Origin: Actinospineispora spinosispora DSM 44797
GTDB taxonomy: Bacteria; Actinomycetota; Actinomycetes; Mycobacteriales; Pseudonocardiaceae
NCBI RefSeq assembly: GCF_000429025.1
Contig: NZ_KE386833.1
Coordinates: forward strand, 262,582 to 326,581
Length of the DNA stretch: 64,000 nucleotides
Reading direction: 5' to 3'
Below the pieces are notes generated by a model that was not told where the DNA came from, did not search any database, and worked only from the letters and a program-made list of their open reading frames with translations. The translations under genes and the position numbers were made by a program. Below are positions 34,201-43,095 of the stretch, piece by piece; the first letter of the stretch is position 1; each line of letters starts with the position of its first letter.

Positions 34201-36975
34201 GTGGCCAGCCGCTCTCCCGCCCAGGCGTACGCGGCATCCCGCGAGCGCAACGCCGCGCCCCGGCTCGTCGAGTTCGTCGGCATCCTGCCGTTCGGGCTCG
34301 ACCCGTTCCAGCGTCAGGCCTGTATGGCGCTGGAAGGCGGACACGGGGTGCTGGTCTGCGCACCGACCGGGGCGGGCAAAACAGTCGTCGGTGAGTTCGC
34401 CGTGCATCTGGCGCTCGCCGAGGGCACCAAGTGCTTCTATACGACGCCGATCAAGGCGCTGTCCAACCAGAAGTACGCCGATCTCGTCGCGCGCTACGGC
34501 GCCGAGCACGTCGGTCTGCTGACCGGGGACACCGTGATCAACCCGCACGCCTCGGTCCTCGTGATGACGACCGAGGTGCTGCGCAACATGCTGTACGCGC
34601 AGTCGCCGGCGTTGGTGGGGCTCGGCTACGTGGTGATGGACGAGATCCATTACCTCGCCGACCGGTTCCGGGGCGCGGTGTGGGAGGAGGTGATCCTGCA
34701 CCTGCCGCCGGAGGTGTCACTGATCGGTCTGTCCGCGACGGTGAGCAACGCCGAGGAGTTCGGCGACTGGCTGGTGACCGTGCGCGGTGACACCGCCGTC
34801 GTGGTGGACGAGCACCGGCCGGTGCCGCTGTGGCAGCACATGATGGTCGGCAACCGGATGTTCGACCTGTTCGCCGGCGAGGACGCGAGCGGGGCGCTGC
34901 GCGTCGATCCCGCGCTGATCAGGGAGGCCGAGGAGAACGGTCGTCGGTTCGCCGGTTTCGACCGGCAGTCGACCGGCCGGGTCGGGCGGTCCGGTGGGCG
35001 TCGCAACGGGCGGTCCGGGCCGCCGCGCGGTGAGCGGTTCCGGCCGCCGTCGCGGGTGACCGTGATCGATCGGCTGGACCGCAACGGTCTGCTGCCCGCG
35101 ATCACGTTCGTGTTCAGCCGCGCCGGGTGTGATGCCGCCGTCGGGCAGTGCGTCCGGTCCGGACTGCGGCTGACCACCGAGGAGGACGTGGCGCGCATCC
35201 GGACGATCGTCGCGGCGCACACCTCCGAGCTGCCCGAGGACGACCTCTCTGTGCTGGGCTTCTGGCCGTGGCGTGAGGCGCTCGAACGCGGTATCGCGGC
35301 GCACCACGCCGGGCTGCTGCCGGCGTTCAAGGAGACCGTCGAAGAGCTGTTCGTGCTCGGCCTGGTCAAGTGCGTGTTCGCCACCGAGACACTCGCGCTC
35401 GGCATCAACATGCCGGCGCGGACCGTCGTGCTCGAACGGCTGGTGAAGTACAACGGCGAGAGCCACGCAGACCTGACCCCGGGGGAGTACACGCAGCTCA
35501 CCGGTCGGGCGGGGCGTCGCGGCATCGACGTCGAAGGCCACGCGGTGGTGATCTGGCAGCCGGGCGTCGAACCCGCGCAGGTCGCGGGGCTCGCCTCCAC
35601 CCGGACGTATCCGCTGCGCAGCTCGTTCCGGCCCAGCTACAACATGGCGGTCAACCTGATCGACCGGCTCGGGACCGAGCAGGCGCGGCTACTGCTGGAG
35701 CAGTCGTTCGCGCAGTTCCAGGCGGACCGCTCCGTCGTCGGCCTGTCCCGACGCATCGAGCGCAACGCCGAAGCGCTGCGTGGATACGAGAAGTCGATGG
35801 AATGCCACCTCGGTGACTTCTCCGAGTACGCCCGGCTGCGCCGCGCCCTCGGCGACCGGGAGAAGGCGCTGAGCAAGGGCAACGCGGCCGCCCGGCGGGC
35901 GGCCACCGCGGACTCGCTCGCCGCGCTGCGGCCCGGTGACGTGATCGCGGTGCCCTCTGGTCGGCGGTCGGGACTGGCGGTCGTGCTCGACCCGGGTCTG
36001 GACCAGACCGGTGAGCCCCGGCCGCTGGTGCTCAACGAGGATCGCTGGGCCGGGCGCCTCACGCCCGCGGACTTCCCCGCGCCGGTCGAGGCGCTCGGCC
36101 ACATGCGGCTGCCCAAACGGGTCGACCACCGCGCGCCCCGGGTCCGTCGGGACCTGGCCTCCAGCCTGCGCAACACCGGAATCCGACCGCCGGTCCAGCA
36201 TCGGCGCAAGGGAAAGGCGAGCGCGGCCGAATCCGGGGAGGAGGCCGAGCTCGCGACGTTGCGGCGGGCGCTGCGGTCGCACCCGTGTCACGGCTGCGAC
36301 GACCGTGAGGCGCACGCCAGGTGGGCTGAGCGCGGCTCGCGGCTGGAGCGGGAGACCGAGCAGCTGCGACAGAAGGTCAGCGCCACGACCCACTCGCTGG
36401 CGCGCTCGTTCGACCGAATCACCGCGCTGCTCACCGAACGCGGCTACCTGGAGGACGACGCGGTCACCGAGCACGGAGCGGTGCTGTCCCGGTTGTGGGG
36501 CGAGTCGGATCTGCTGACCGCCGAATGCCTCCGTCACGGAATCTGGGACTCCCTGGATCCCGCTGATCTCGCCGCGGTGGTGTCCGCGCTGGTCTACGAG
36601 ACACGCCGAGACGTCGGCGGCATGCCCCGGGTGCCGAGCGGGCCGGTGTCCGAGGCCCTGTCGGCGACCATGCGGCTCTGGTCCGAGCTGGAGTCCGACG
36701 AGCGACGGCACAAGCTGGAGCGGACCAGGGAGCCCGATGCGGGGTTCGCCTGGCCGATGCACCGCTGGGCCCGTGGCCAGTCGCTCGCCGCCGTGCTGAC
36801 CGCCGCCGAACAGAACGGGCAGGAGCTGTCCGCCGGCGACTTCGTGCGGTGGTGCCGTCAGGTGATCGACCTGCTCGATCAGCTCGGGGCGGTCGCCGGT
36901 CCGACCAGCCCGGTGGGCAAGGCGGCGGACCGAGCGGTGCGTGCGGTGCGCCGGGGAGTTGTGGGGCTCGGGTAA
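34201..36975 (+). CDS. helY: Ski2/Mtr4-like RNA helicase HelY
   Basis: 924 aa, GTG start. Superfamily 2 DExH helicase: Walker A CAPTGAGKT (residues 53-61), TPIKALSNQKY, DEIH box (147-150), SATVSNAEEFGDWL, then the RecA2 motifs HHAGLLPAFKETVEELF, FATETLALGINMPA and QLTGRAGRRGID. A low-complexity Gly/Arg loop (about 260-282) separates the two cores. The long C-terminus with SHPCHGCDDREAHARWAERG is family-specific. Relatives act in RNA processing. It follows tatC in mycobacteria; here the DUF397/XRE trio is inserted between. Confidence 0.93.
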   Translation: MASRSPAQAYAASRERNAAPRLVEFVGILPFGLDPFQRQACMALEGGHGVLVCAPTGAGKTVVGEFAVHLALAEGTKCFYTTPIKALSNQKYADLVARYGAEHVGLLTGDTVINPHASVLVMTTEVLRNMLYAQSPALVGLGYVVMDEIHYLADRFRGAVWEEVILHLPPEVSLIGLSATVSNAEEFGDWLVTVRGDTAVVVDEHRPVPLWQHMMVGNRMFDLFAGEDASGALRVDPALIREAEENGRRFAGFDRQSTGRVGRSGGRRNGRSGPPRGERFRPPSRVTVIDRLDRNGLLPAITFVFSRAGCDAAVGQCVRSGLRLTTEEDVARIRTIVAAHTSELPEDDLSVLGFWPWREALERGIAAHHAGLLPAFKETVEELFVLGLVKCVFATETLALGINMPARTVVLERLVKYNGESHADLTPGEYTQLTGRAGRRGIDVEGHAVVIWQPGVEPAQVAGLASTRTYPLRSSFRPSYNMAVNLIDRLGTEQARLLLEQSFAQFQADRSVVGLSRRIERNAEALRGYEKSMECHLGDFSEYARLRRALGDREKALSKGNAAARRAATADSLAALRPGDVIAVPSGRRSGLAVVLDPGLDQTGEPRPLVLNEDRWAGRLTPADFPAPVEALGHMRLPKRVDHRAPRVRRDLASSLRNTGIRPPVQHRRKGKASAAESGEEAELATLRRALRSHPCHGCDDREAHARWAERGSRLERETEQLRQKVSATTHSLARSFDRITALLTERGYLEDDAVTEHGAVLSRLWGESDLLTAECLRHGIWDSLDPADLAAVVSALVYETRRDVGGMPRVPSGPVSEALSATMRLWSELESDERRHKLERTREPDAGFAWPMHRWARGQSLAAVLTAAEQNGQELSAGDFVRWCRQVIDLLDQLGAVAGPTSPVGKAADRAVRAVRRGVVGLG

Positions 36976-37127
36976 ACTCGCCGGGCCTTCGTGATGGGTA
37001 ACCCACACGGATCGAGCGCAAAAATCCGCGTGTCACGGGCCGAACCTCGGCATCCGACCCTCGGGTGATGTGATTCGATCGGCCCTTGCCGAGGCGCGGA
37101 TAATCCCGCTCGGCGGGAAAGGTCGTG

Positions 37128-37913
37128 ATGAGCAGCCCACAGGATCCCGGTCCGGCGGCCGAGCCTGAGACCGGAACAAAGGCAGCCGCCGAGTCCGAAG
37201 CTGTCCCGGATACCGAGGCCGTCGCCGACGAACAGGTGACCGACGCCGCGGAGGCGCGCCCCGAACCGGCAGGCCGGTCCGTCGCCGAGCCCGAACCAAC
37301 CGATGCCGCCGAGCCCGACCCAACCGAGGACGCCGAGCCGGTCGTCGAGGACGCCGAGCCGGTTTCCGAGCCGGACCCGGACGCGACTCCGGCGACCGGG
37401 ATGGCGGCGCTCGGTGCCGCCGGGTCGATCCGGCCCCGGCACGCGGGGCCACCCGGTGGCTACACGCCGTCGCAGTGGCAGCCGGCGCCCGTCCAGCCAC
37501 TCGGTGAACATCCCGAGGTGTCCGCCAGCGACTGGTGGGCCGACTCCGCGACCAGCGAGTCCACCGTGCCCTCGGCGGTGCGGGACAGCGATTCGTCCAA
37601 GGGCGTGCCGGTGTGGCTGTTCCTGGCCGCCGCGCTGATCCTGGCGACGGTCGTCGGTGTGCTCGGGTTCATCTCACCCGGCTACTTCACGACGAAGGTG
37701 CTGGACCAAGCAGCGCTGCAGAACGGTGTGCGCACCATCCTGCAGAACGACTACCGGCTGACCAACGTCGCCGAGGTCGTCTGCCCACCCAACCAGAAGG
37801 TCCTGCCGGGGAGGGCCTTCGAATGCGTCGCGCGGATCAACAACGCACCCGCGCAGGTCCGCGTCCTGATCCAGACGAAGGACGGCCGCTACACCGTCGG
37901 CCGCCCCGCCTAA
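37128..37913 (+). CDS. DUF4333 membrane protein
   Basis: 261 aa from ATG 37128 (AAAGG 8 nt upstream). Long acidic Ala/Glu/Pro-rich cytoplasmic N-terminus (1-155), one transmembrane helix (about 160-182) and a C-terminal extracellular DUF4333 domain with CPPNQKVLPGRAFECVARIN, two cysteines that can form a disulfide. It occupies the position of M. tuberculosis Rv2091c beside helY. Function unknown. GATAAT at 37099-37104 is a possible -10. Confidence 0.82.
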   Translation: MSSPQDPGPAAEPETGTKAAAESEAVPDTEAVADEQVTDAAEARPEPAGRSVAEPEPTDAAEPDPTEDAEPVVEDAEPVSEPDPDATPATGMAALGAAGSIRPRHAGPPGGYTPSQWQPAPVQPLGEHPEVSASDWWADSATSESTVPSAVRDSDSSKGVPVWLFLAAALILATVVGVLGFISPGYFTTKVLDQAALQNGVRTILQNDYRLTNVAEVVCPPNQKVLPGRAFECVARINNAPAQVRVLIQTKDGRYTVGRPA

Positions 37914-37916
37914 CCC

Positions 37917-37962
37917 CTCGTGAGTGTTGAGTATGGCTATAACCACACTCAACACTCACGAG
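37917..37962. terminator. hairpin between convergent genes (CGTGAGTG family)
   Basis: CTCGTGAGTGTTGAGT (37917-37932) pairs perfectly with 37947-37962; the stem extends inward with one mismatch to a 5-6 nt loop. It begins 4 nt after the DUF4333 stop and ends 5 nt before the exonuclease stop. Confidence 0.72.
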
Positions 37963-37967
37963 GTTGG

Positions 37968-38942
37968 TCAGCCTTTGAGCGCTGCGCGGAGGCGGTCGAT
38001 GGAGCCGCCGAGGCCCCAGCGTTCCGCCAGTGCATCGAGGCGATCGGGATCGACCGGCTCGTCGGGCAGGGTGTCATCGCGGTCGAGGTGTACGTCGGCG
38101 TCCTGAGCGACCCGCACGACCGGCTCCACGACCGAGAGGTAGTCGGTGGCCGAGGCGAGCTTCGCCCTGACCCCGGCGGCGAGGCGGTCGTCGCTCCGAT
38201 CGGTGATCGCGTCGAGCAGCTCCTGCCACGACCCGAACCGGGAGATCAGCGTGGCCGCGGTCTTCTCACCGATCCCGGCGACACCGGGCAGCCCGTCGGA
38301 CGGATCGCCGCGCAGCATCGCCATCTCGGCGTAGGACTCGCCCGCCCGGGCGGCCGGAACCTTGTACCGCTCGGCCAGCTCGACCGGTCCGAACACCTCG
38401 GCCTTGGCGAGGCCCCGCCCGGCGTAGACGACGCGGACCGGGTTCGGGTCGTCTCGGACGACCTGCAGCAGGTCGCGGTCGCCGCTCACCACCTCGACGA
38501 GATCGGTCCGCTCGCGTGCGCACAGTGTGCCGATCACGTCGTCCGCCTCGTAGCCTTCGGCGCCCCCGGTCGCGATGCCGGCGGCCGCGAGCACCTCCAG
38601 GATGATCGGGACCTGCGGGCTCAGTGTGTCGGGCACCGCCTCCGCCGGACCGGCGCCGCCGACCGGATCGCCGTCGGCCGTGGTGAGCTCTGCGCCCTCG
38701 GCGACCCGGTGCGCCTTGTACGACGGGATCGCGCGCACCCGGAACGCGGGGCGCCAGTCGAGGTCGAGGCAGGCGACCAGGCGGGTCGGTTTCCGCTCCG
38801 CGACCAGCCTCGACACCATGTCGGTGAAGCCGCGGACCGCGTTGACCGGAGTCCCGTCCGGGGCCTTGATCGACTCGGGAACGCCGTAGAAGGCCCGGAA
38901 GTACAGGCTCGCCGAATCCAGCAGCAGCAACCGTCCGCTCAT
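37968..38942 (-). CDS. 5'-3' exonuclease (PolA N-domain-like)
   Basis: 324 aa from the ATG at 38942 (MSGRLLLLDSASLYFRAFYG); a longer frame begins at 38999 but the family starts here. It is a stand-alone FEN/PolA-type nuclease: DSASLYFRAFY, KPTRLVACLDLDWRPAFR, GYEADDVIGTLCA, VEVVSGDRDLLQVV and GDPSDGLPGVAGIGEKTAATLISRFG supply the metal-binding acidic residues and the helix-hairpin-helix. It matches M. tuberculosis Rv2090 in position and length. It probably removes RNA or flap ends in repair or Okazaki processing. Confidence 0.9.
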   Translation of the reverse strand: MSGRLLLLDSASLYFRAFYGVPESIKAPDGTPVNAVRGFTDMVSRLVAERKPTRLVACLDLDWRPAFRVRAIPSYKAHRVAEGAELTTADGDPVGGAGPAEAVPDTLSPQVPIILEVLAAAGIATGGAEGYEADDVIGTLCARERTDLVEVVSGDRDLLQVVRDDPNPVRVVYAGRGLAKAEVFGPVELAERYKVPAARAGESYAEMAMLRGDPSDGLPGVAGIGEKTAATLISRFGSWQELLDAITDRSDDRLAAGVRAKLASATDYLSVVEPVVRVAQDADVHLDRDDTLPDEPVDPDRLDALAERWGLGGSIDRLRAALKG

Positions 38943-39092
38943 CGCGACAGCTTGCCAGCAGCATGAAAACAGCTCGCACAGTGCCGCCCGAACCGACATT
39001 CATCCCTTCGGACCAGTCAAATGCACCCCCCGCCCTAGCGCGCGGGAACAGGCACCGGCACGATGTGCCGCGTGGTAGGTGAGTATCGGAAC

Positions 39093-39599
39093 ATGGGTCC
39101 GGACGACGAGTACGGACAACACCAGGGTGGCTACCCCCCTCAGCAGGGCGGTGGCTACCCGCCCGCGCCCGTCCGTACCGAGGTGAACGTCGGCCGGCTG
39201 TGGGCCGGTGGAGTCGCGGCCGCGGTCGTCGCCGCGCTCGTCGGACTGGTCGGCGTGCTGGTGGTGCGAGCGATCTTCCAGCTTGCCTCCTCGGCGAAGA
39301 AGAGCGGCACGTTCAGCGACGACGCCACGGTGCAGCTCTGCGTCATGGCCGCCGTGGCCGCGCTGCTCGCGACCGGGCTGGCGCACCTGCTGCTGGTGAG
39401 CACTCCGAGCCCGCTGTCCTACTTCGGCTGGATCGTCGGCCTGCTCACGGTCGCCGCTGTGGTGGCTCCGTTCCTGAGCTCCTCGTCGCTGCCGATCATG
39501 CTGGCGGAGGCGATCATCCACCTGGTGCTCGGTGTGGCGATCGGCGGCTTGGTGAGCAACGCCGCCGCAGCGGCCAGTCGCCTGACCTTGCGCGGTTAG
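39093..39599 (+). CDS. four-helix membrane protein, DUF6069-like
   Basis: 168 aa from the ATG at 39093, which has GGTGAG about 10 nt upstream; an in-frame ATG at 39063 is less supported. A Gly/Pro/Gln/Tyr-rich cytoplasmic head (HQGGYPPQQGGGYPPAP) precedes four hydrophobic helices (approximately 39-65, 80-105, 112-130, 138-160). This resembles the actinobacterial DUF6069 family; function unknown. Followed by the second 66-bp hairpin. Confidence 0.7.
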   Translation: MGPDDEYGQHQGGYPPQQGGGYPPAPVRTEVNVGRLWAGGVAAAVVAALVGLVGVLVVRAIFQLASSAKKSGTFSDDATVQLCVMAAVAALLATGLAHLLLVSTPSPLSYFGWIVGLLTVAAVVAPFLSSSSLPIMLAEAIIHLVLGVAIGGLVSNAAAAASRLTLRG

Positions 39600-39607
39600 C
39601 CGAAGCC

Positions 39608-39673
39608 CGCACAGACCGTCCACACGCCGCACAGAGGCTCCGGCCTCTGTGCGGCGTGTACTCGGTCTGTGCG
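39608..39673. repeat. 66-bp intergenic hairpin, family B copy 2
   Basis: Same plan as 13596-13661: outer CGCACAGACCG/CGGTCTGTGCG, inner CACGCCGCACAGAGGC paired with its complement, loop TCCG. It starts 8 nt after the DUF6069-like stop and ends 4 nt before the lysX stop. The loop is the reverse complement of the CGGA loop in the other two copies, as if the core were inverted. Confidence 0.8.
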
Positions 39674-39677
39674 AGCT

Positions 39678-42600
39678 TCAGGGTGACGGGCGGTCCGGCG
39701 TCGAGGGTGCCGCTACGCCGCCCACGGCCTTCGGGACGAGCATGTCGCCGATGACCGGGATCGCCAGGAAGCCTTCCGCGCCCGCGTAGAGCAGTCCCAC
39801 CCTGGGCAGGTCGGTGGGGCGGCGGTAGGCGAGGACGCGGGGCAGCCACTCCGGGTCGAACTTGTCGTTGAAGTCGCGCAGCGACCGAATCTGGAAGAAC
39901 GGGTTGAGGATCCCGACCAGCCGCCGCGCCAACCGCTCCATCGGACTGAAGTGCACGTCGTCGGCGAACAGCCTGCCCCACATGGCGAAGTTCATCGACA
40001 ACCGGACGACGCCGCGCTCACCGAGTGCCCGCGCGGTCGAGGCGATCAGGAACTCGGTCATGCCGTTCGGCGCCGCCGGGTCGTGGCGCATCAGGTCGAG
40101 CGTATAGCCGAAGTCGGGCCCGTATGCGGGGACGAGACGCAGGAACGCACCCGGGACGTCGTTCTCGTCGAGCGCTACGCACAGCAGGAACTCGGGGTTG
40201 GCGCCCTCGCCCTTCACGTCCTGGCTCAGCGACATCGTGAAGCCGCGCTCGGGCGCCTTGCCCCGCCAGCGCGCGCTGATCGCGTTCAGCTCGCGGACCA
40301 GCCGGGGAGAGGCGTTCGACTCGGTGACCAGCTCGAAGCGGTACCGGCGGCCGACCCGACGAGTAGCCGCCCGGACGCTCTTGTGCGCGGTGTCGACGGA
40401 GAACGTGTCGCACCGCAGGATCGCCTCGTCACCGAGATAGAGCGCGCGGAAACCACGTGCCTCGTAGGCGGGGAAGTCCGACTCCCGGATCGCCAGGAAC
40501 GCCGGGTTCCAGGCCCGCTCGTCACACATCAGCAGGAACTCGTCGAGCAGTGCCGGCAGCGACTCGGGCGCGCCGATCGGGTCACCCGCGACCAGCGCGT
40601 AGCCCCCGACATAGGTGTAGGCGAGCATCGCCTCGCCATCGGAGCCGAAGAAGAAGCTCTTGTCGTCGCGCAGCGCGAAGTAGGCCAGCGTGTCCGAGCC
40701 GTAGCTGTGCACCAGCCGCAGGGCGTGCTGCCAGTCGGCCTCGGTGTGCGGGCCCCGCGCGCGCAACGGTCGGAACAGCAGGATCGCGAACACCAGCAGA
40801 CCGACCACACCCAGCGCGAGCAGCGACGTCGGGAAGAAGACGTCGAAGCGTCGCCGCAGGTAGACGAAGTCGCCGTCGAGACCGATCAGGCCGCTGAGCA
40901 CCGTGGTGATCGCGTCCGAGATGTTGAACTCGGGCTGCAGGTAGTGACGCTCGGCGTACAGGCTGGCGACCCCCACGGTCAGCACCGAGCCGAGATAGGT
41001 CGGGACGAACCGGCCCAGACGCAGCAGCGACGGGGGGTCGGACGCGGCGCGGAAACGGTCCTGGGTGAGCAGCAACGCCAGCACCATCGACACGTTCCAC
41101 ACGATCGCGGCCAACGGCGCTCCCTTGCTCAGGTGCGCCACCGTGCTGATCCCGAACAGCGCAAGGGCGATCCGCCACGCCGCGCGTTTGCGCTTCGCCA
41201 GCTGGTCGGCCAGCAGCAACAGACCCAGCCCGACCAGGACCGACACCACACCGCCCGCGACCGCGAACCACGGTGGCTCGATGACCTGCTCGACCGACAG
41301 CAGCTTGCGGTGCAGCGTCGGGCGCAACACCATCAGCTGAATGAGGCCGCTCACCGCGGTCAGGCCGGCGACCAGCCGGACCGGCCACCTCGGCTGCCGT
41401 CCGGGGACGGGCCGTTGCGCGGGGACGGGCACCACCGTCCGCGGTGCCGGCTCAGGCGTCGGTGTCGGCGGATGGACCGGTCGAGGGGCACCCTCGGGAC
41501 GGTCTATCGCCGTCATGTGCTCCGGGCGCAGCGTCGGGAACAGGATGACCTCGCGGATCGAGTCCACCCCGGCCAGCAGCATCACGAGCCGATCGAGCCC
41601 GATGCCCAGACCGCCGGTCGGAGGCATACCGTGTTCCAGCGCGCGGATGTAGTCGAGATCGATCTGGCCGGCCTCCGGATCACCGCCTGCCCTGGCCCGC
41701 GCCTCCGTCTCGAAGGCCGCGAGCTGGGCCGCCGGATCGTTCTGCTCGCTGTAGGCGTTGCACAGCTCGAAACCGGCGACGATCAGCTCGAAACGTTCGA
41801 CGTAGGCCGGGTCGTCGCGGTGCTCCCTGGCGAGCGGGGAGACCTCACGCGGATAGTCGATGCAGAAGATCGGCCCGGTGACGTCGTGCTGGACCTTCTC
41901 GTCGTAGACCTCCTTCATCAGCCTGCCGGGGCCCCAGTCGGCGTGGTAGGCGATGTGGAGCCGGTCGAGCACCGCGCGTGCCTCGGCCAGCGGCATGTCC
42001 GGGTGCATGCGCGCGCCGGTCTTCTGCTCGATCAGATCGGCGAACCGCAGCCTCGGCCACGGGCCGGTCAGGTCGACGTCCCTGCCGGCGACCCGCAGCG
42101 TGGTCGTGTCGCCGATGCTGGCGCGCGCCGCATCCCTGATCAGGTCCTCGACCAGCTCCATCATGTCGTGGTAGTCGGCGAACGCCTGGTAGGCCTCGAG
42201 CAGGGTGAACTCGGGGTTGTGCCGCGTGTCGATGCCCTCGTTGCGGAACACCCTGCCGATCTCGAAGACCCGCTCCATGCCGCCGACCACGAGTCGCTTG
42301 AGGTGCAGCTCCAGCGCGATCCGCAGGTACAGGTCGATCCCCAGTGCGTTGTGGTGGGTCACGAAAGGTCTGGCGGTCGCGCCGCCCTGGATGCTCTGCA
42401 GCACCGGACCCTCGACCTCGGTGAAGCCCCGGTCGGACAGGTTGCGGCGGATCGCGGCGATCGCCGAGTGCCGGATACGGAAGATCTCCCTGGTGCGTTC
42501 GTTGACCTCGAGGTCCAGGTAGCGCTGCCGGTACCGGGTCTCGACGTCGGCAAGACCGGTGTGCTCGCCCGGAGGCGGGGCGAGCGCCCTCGCCAGCGGC

Positions 42601-43004
42601 TGGACCTCGGCGACCAGCACCGACAGCTCACCCCGGCGGGTGGTCATCACCCGACCGCGGACACCGACCCAGTCACCCCGCGACAGCGAGTCGAACCGCT
42701 GCCGGTCCAGGGCCCCGAGCTCGGCGGCGTCGACGAACAGCTGCAGCGCCCCCGTGCTGTCGCGGAGGGTGGCGAAACGGAGGTGACCGTGGTCGCGGAT
42801 CGCATGCACCCTGCCGGCGATGCTCACCTCGTCGTCGGTGCGTTCGTCCGCCGCCAGGCCGTCGTGCCGCGCCTTGATGCGGGCCACCGTGGTGGTGGTG
42901 AGGTAGCGGTAGGGCAGGCCCTCGCCATACGGTCGCGAATCGGCGCCGCCGTCGCTGTCGGCCGGACGTTCGAGGCCGCGTTGTGACACGCGGTTGGTTA
43001 CCAC
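39678..43004 (-). CDS. lysX: lysyl-tRNA synthetase fused to MprF-like lysyl-phosphatidylglycerol synthase (LysX-like, domains swapped)
   Basis: 1108 aa from GTG 43004, with TATCGT 6 nt before it. Residues ~40-490 are a complete class II lysyl-tRNA synthetase: OB fold (SIAGRVHAIRDHGHLRFATLRD), motif 2 (MERVFEIGRVFRNEGID...NPEFTLLE) and motif 3 (GGLGIGLDRLVMLLAG). A Pro-rich linker (~498-540) leads to several transmembrane helices (~545-750) and a DUF2156 aminoacyl-transferase domain (~760-1075). Such a fusion charges tRNA-Lys and transfers lysine to phosphatidylglycerol, giving resistance to cationic peptides. In M. tuberculosis LysX the membrane/DUF2156 half comes first; here the order is reversed. 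Confidence 0.88.
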   Translation of the reverse strand: MVTNRVSQRGLERPADSDGGADSRPYGEGLPYRYLTTTTVARIKARHDGLAADERTDDEVSIAGRVHAIRDHGHLRFATLRDSTGALQLFVDAAELGALDRQRFDSLSRGDWVGVRGRVMTTRRGELSVLVAEVQPLARALAPPPGEHTGLADVETRYRQRYLDLEVNERTREIFRIRHSAIAAIRRNLSDRGFTEVEGPVLQSIQGGATARPFVTHHNALGIDLYLRIALELHLKRLVVGGMERVFEIGRVFRNEGIDTRHNPEFTLLEAYQAFADYHDMMELVEDLIRDAARASIGDTTTLRVAGRDVDLTGPWPRLRFADLIEQKTGARMHPDMPLAEARAVLDRLHIAYHADWGPGRLMKEVYDEKVQHDVTGPIFCIDYPREVSPLAREHRDDPAYVERFELIVAGFELCNAYSEQNDPAAQLAAFETEARARAGGDPEAGQIDLDYIRALEHGMPPTGGLGIGLDRLVMLLAGVDSIREVILFPTLRPEHMTAIDRPEGAPRPVHPPTPTPEPAPRTVVPVPAQRPVPGRQPRWPVRLVAGLTAVSGLIQLMVLRPTLHRKLLSVEQVIEPPWFAVAGGVVSVLVGLGLLLLADQLAKRKRAAWRIALALFGISTVAHLSKGAPLAAIVWNVSMVLALLLTQDRFRAASDPPSLLRLGRFVPTYLGSVLTVGVASLYAERHYLQPEFNISDAITTVLSGLIGLDGDFVYLRRRFDVFFPTSLLALGVVGLLVFAILLFRPLRARGPHTEADWQHALRLVHSYGSDTLAYFALRDDKSFFFGSDGEAMLAYTYVGGYALVAGDPIGAPESLPALLDEFLLMCDERAWNPAFLAIRESDFPAYEARGFRALYLGDEAILRCDTFSVDTAHKSVRAATRRVGRRYRFELVTESNASPRLVRELNAISARWRGKAPERGFTMSLSQDVKGEGANPEFLLCVALDENDVPGAFLRLVPAYGPDFGYTLDLMRHDPAAPNGMTEFLIASTARALGERGVVRLSMNFAMWGRLFADDVHFSPMERLARRLVGILNPFFQIRSLRDFNDKFDPEWLPRVLAYRRPTDLPRVGLLYAGAEGFLAIPVIGDMLVPKAVGGVAAPSTPDRPSP

Positions 43005-43095
43005 CGCGCCACGATAGCCGCGGGTAGCTGATAGGTCCGGCGCGGTGCGGTGTGTGGCGCACCAACCGGGCCGCGAGGTCGTAAGGTGACCAGCC

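Noticed and set aside
36976..37127. Riboswitch in the DUF4333 leader
   Set aside because: GGGTAACCC and a weak CACACGGAT stem are present, but I could not match any known riboswitch core.
39951..42986. 1011-codon open frame on the + strand
   Set aside because: It is antisense to lysX, whose domain motifs are unmistakable; its product is low-complexity and Arg/Gln/Asp-rich, typical of a GC-rich shadow frame.
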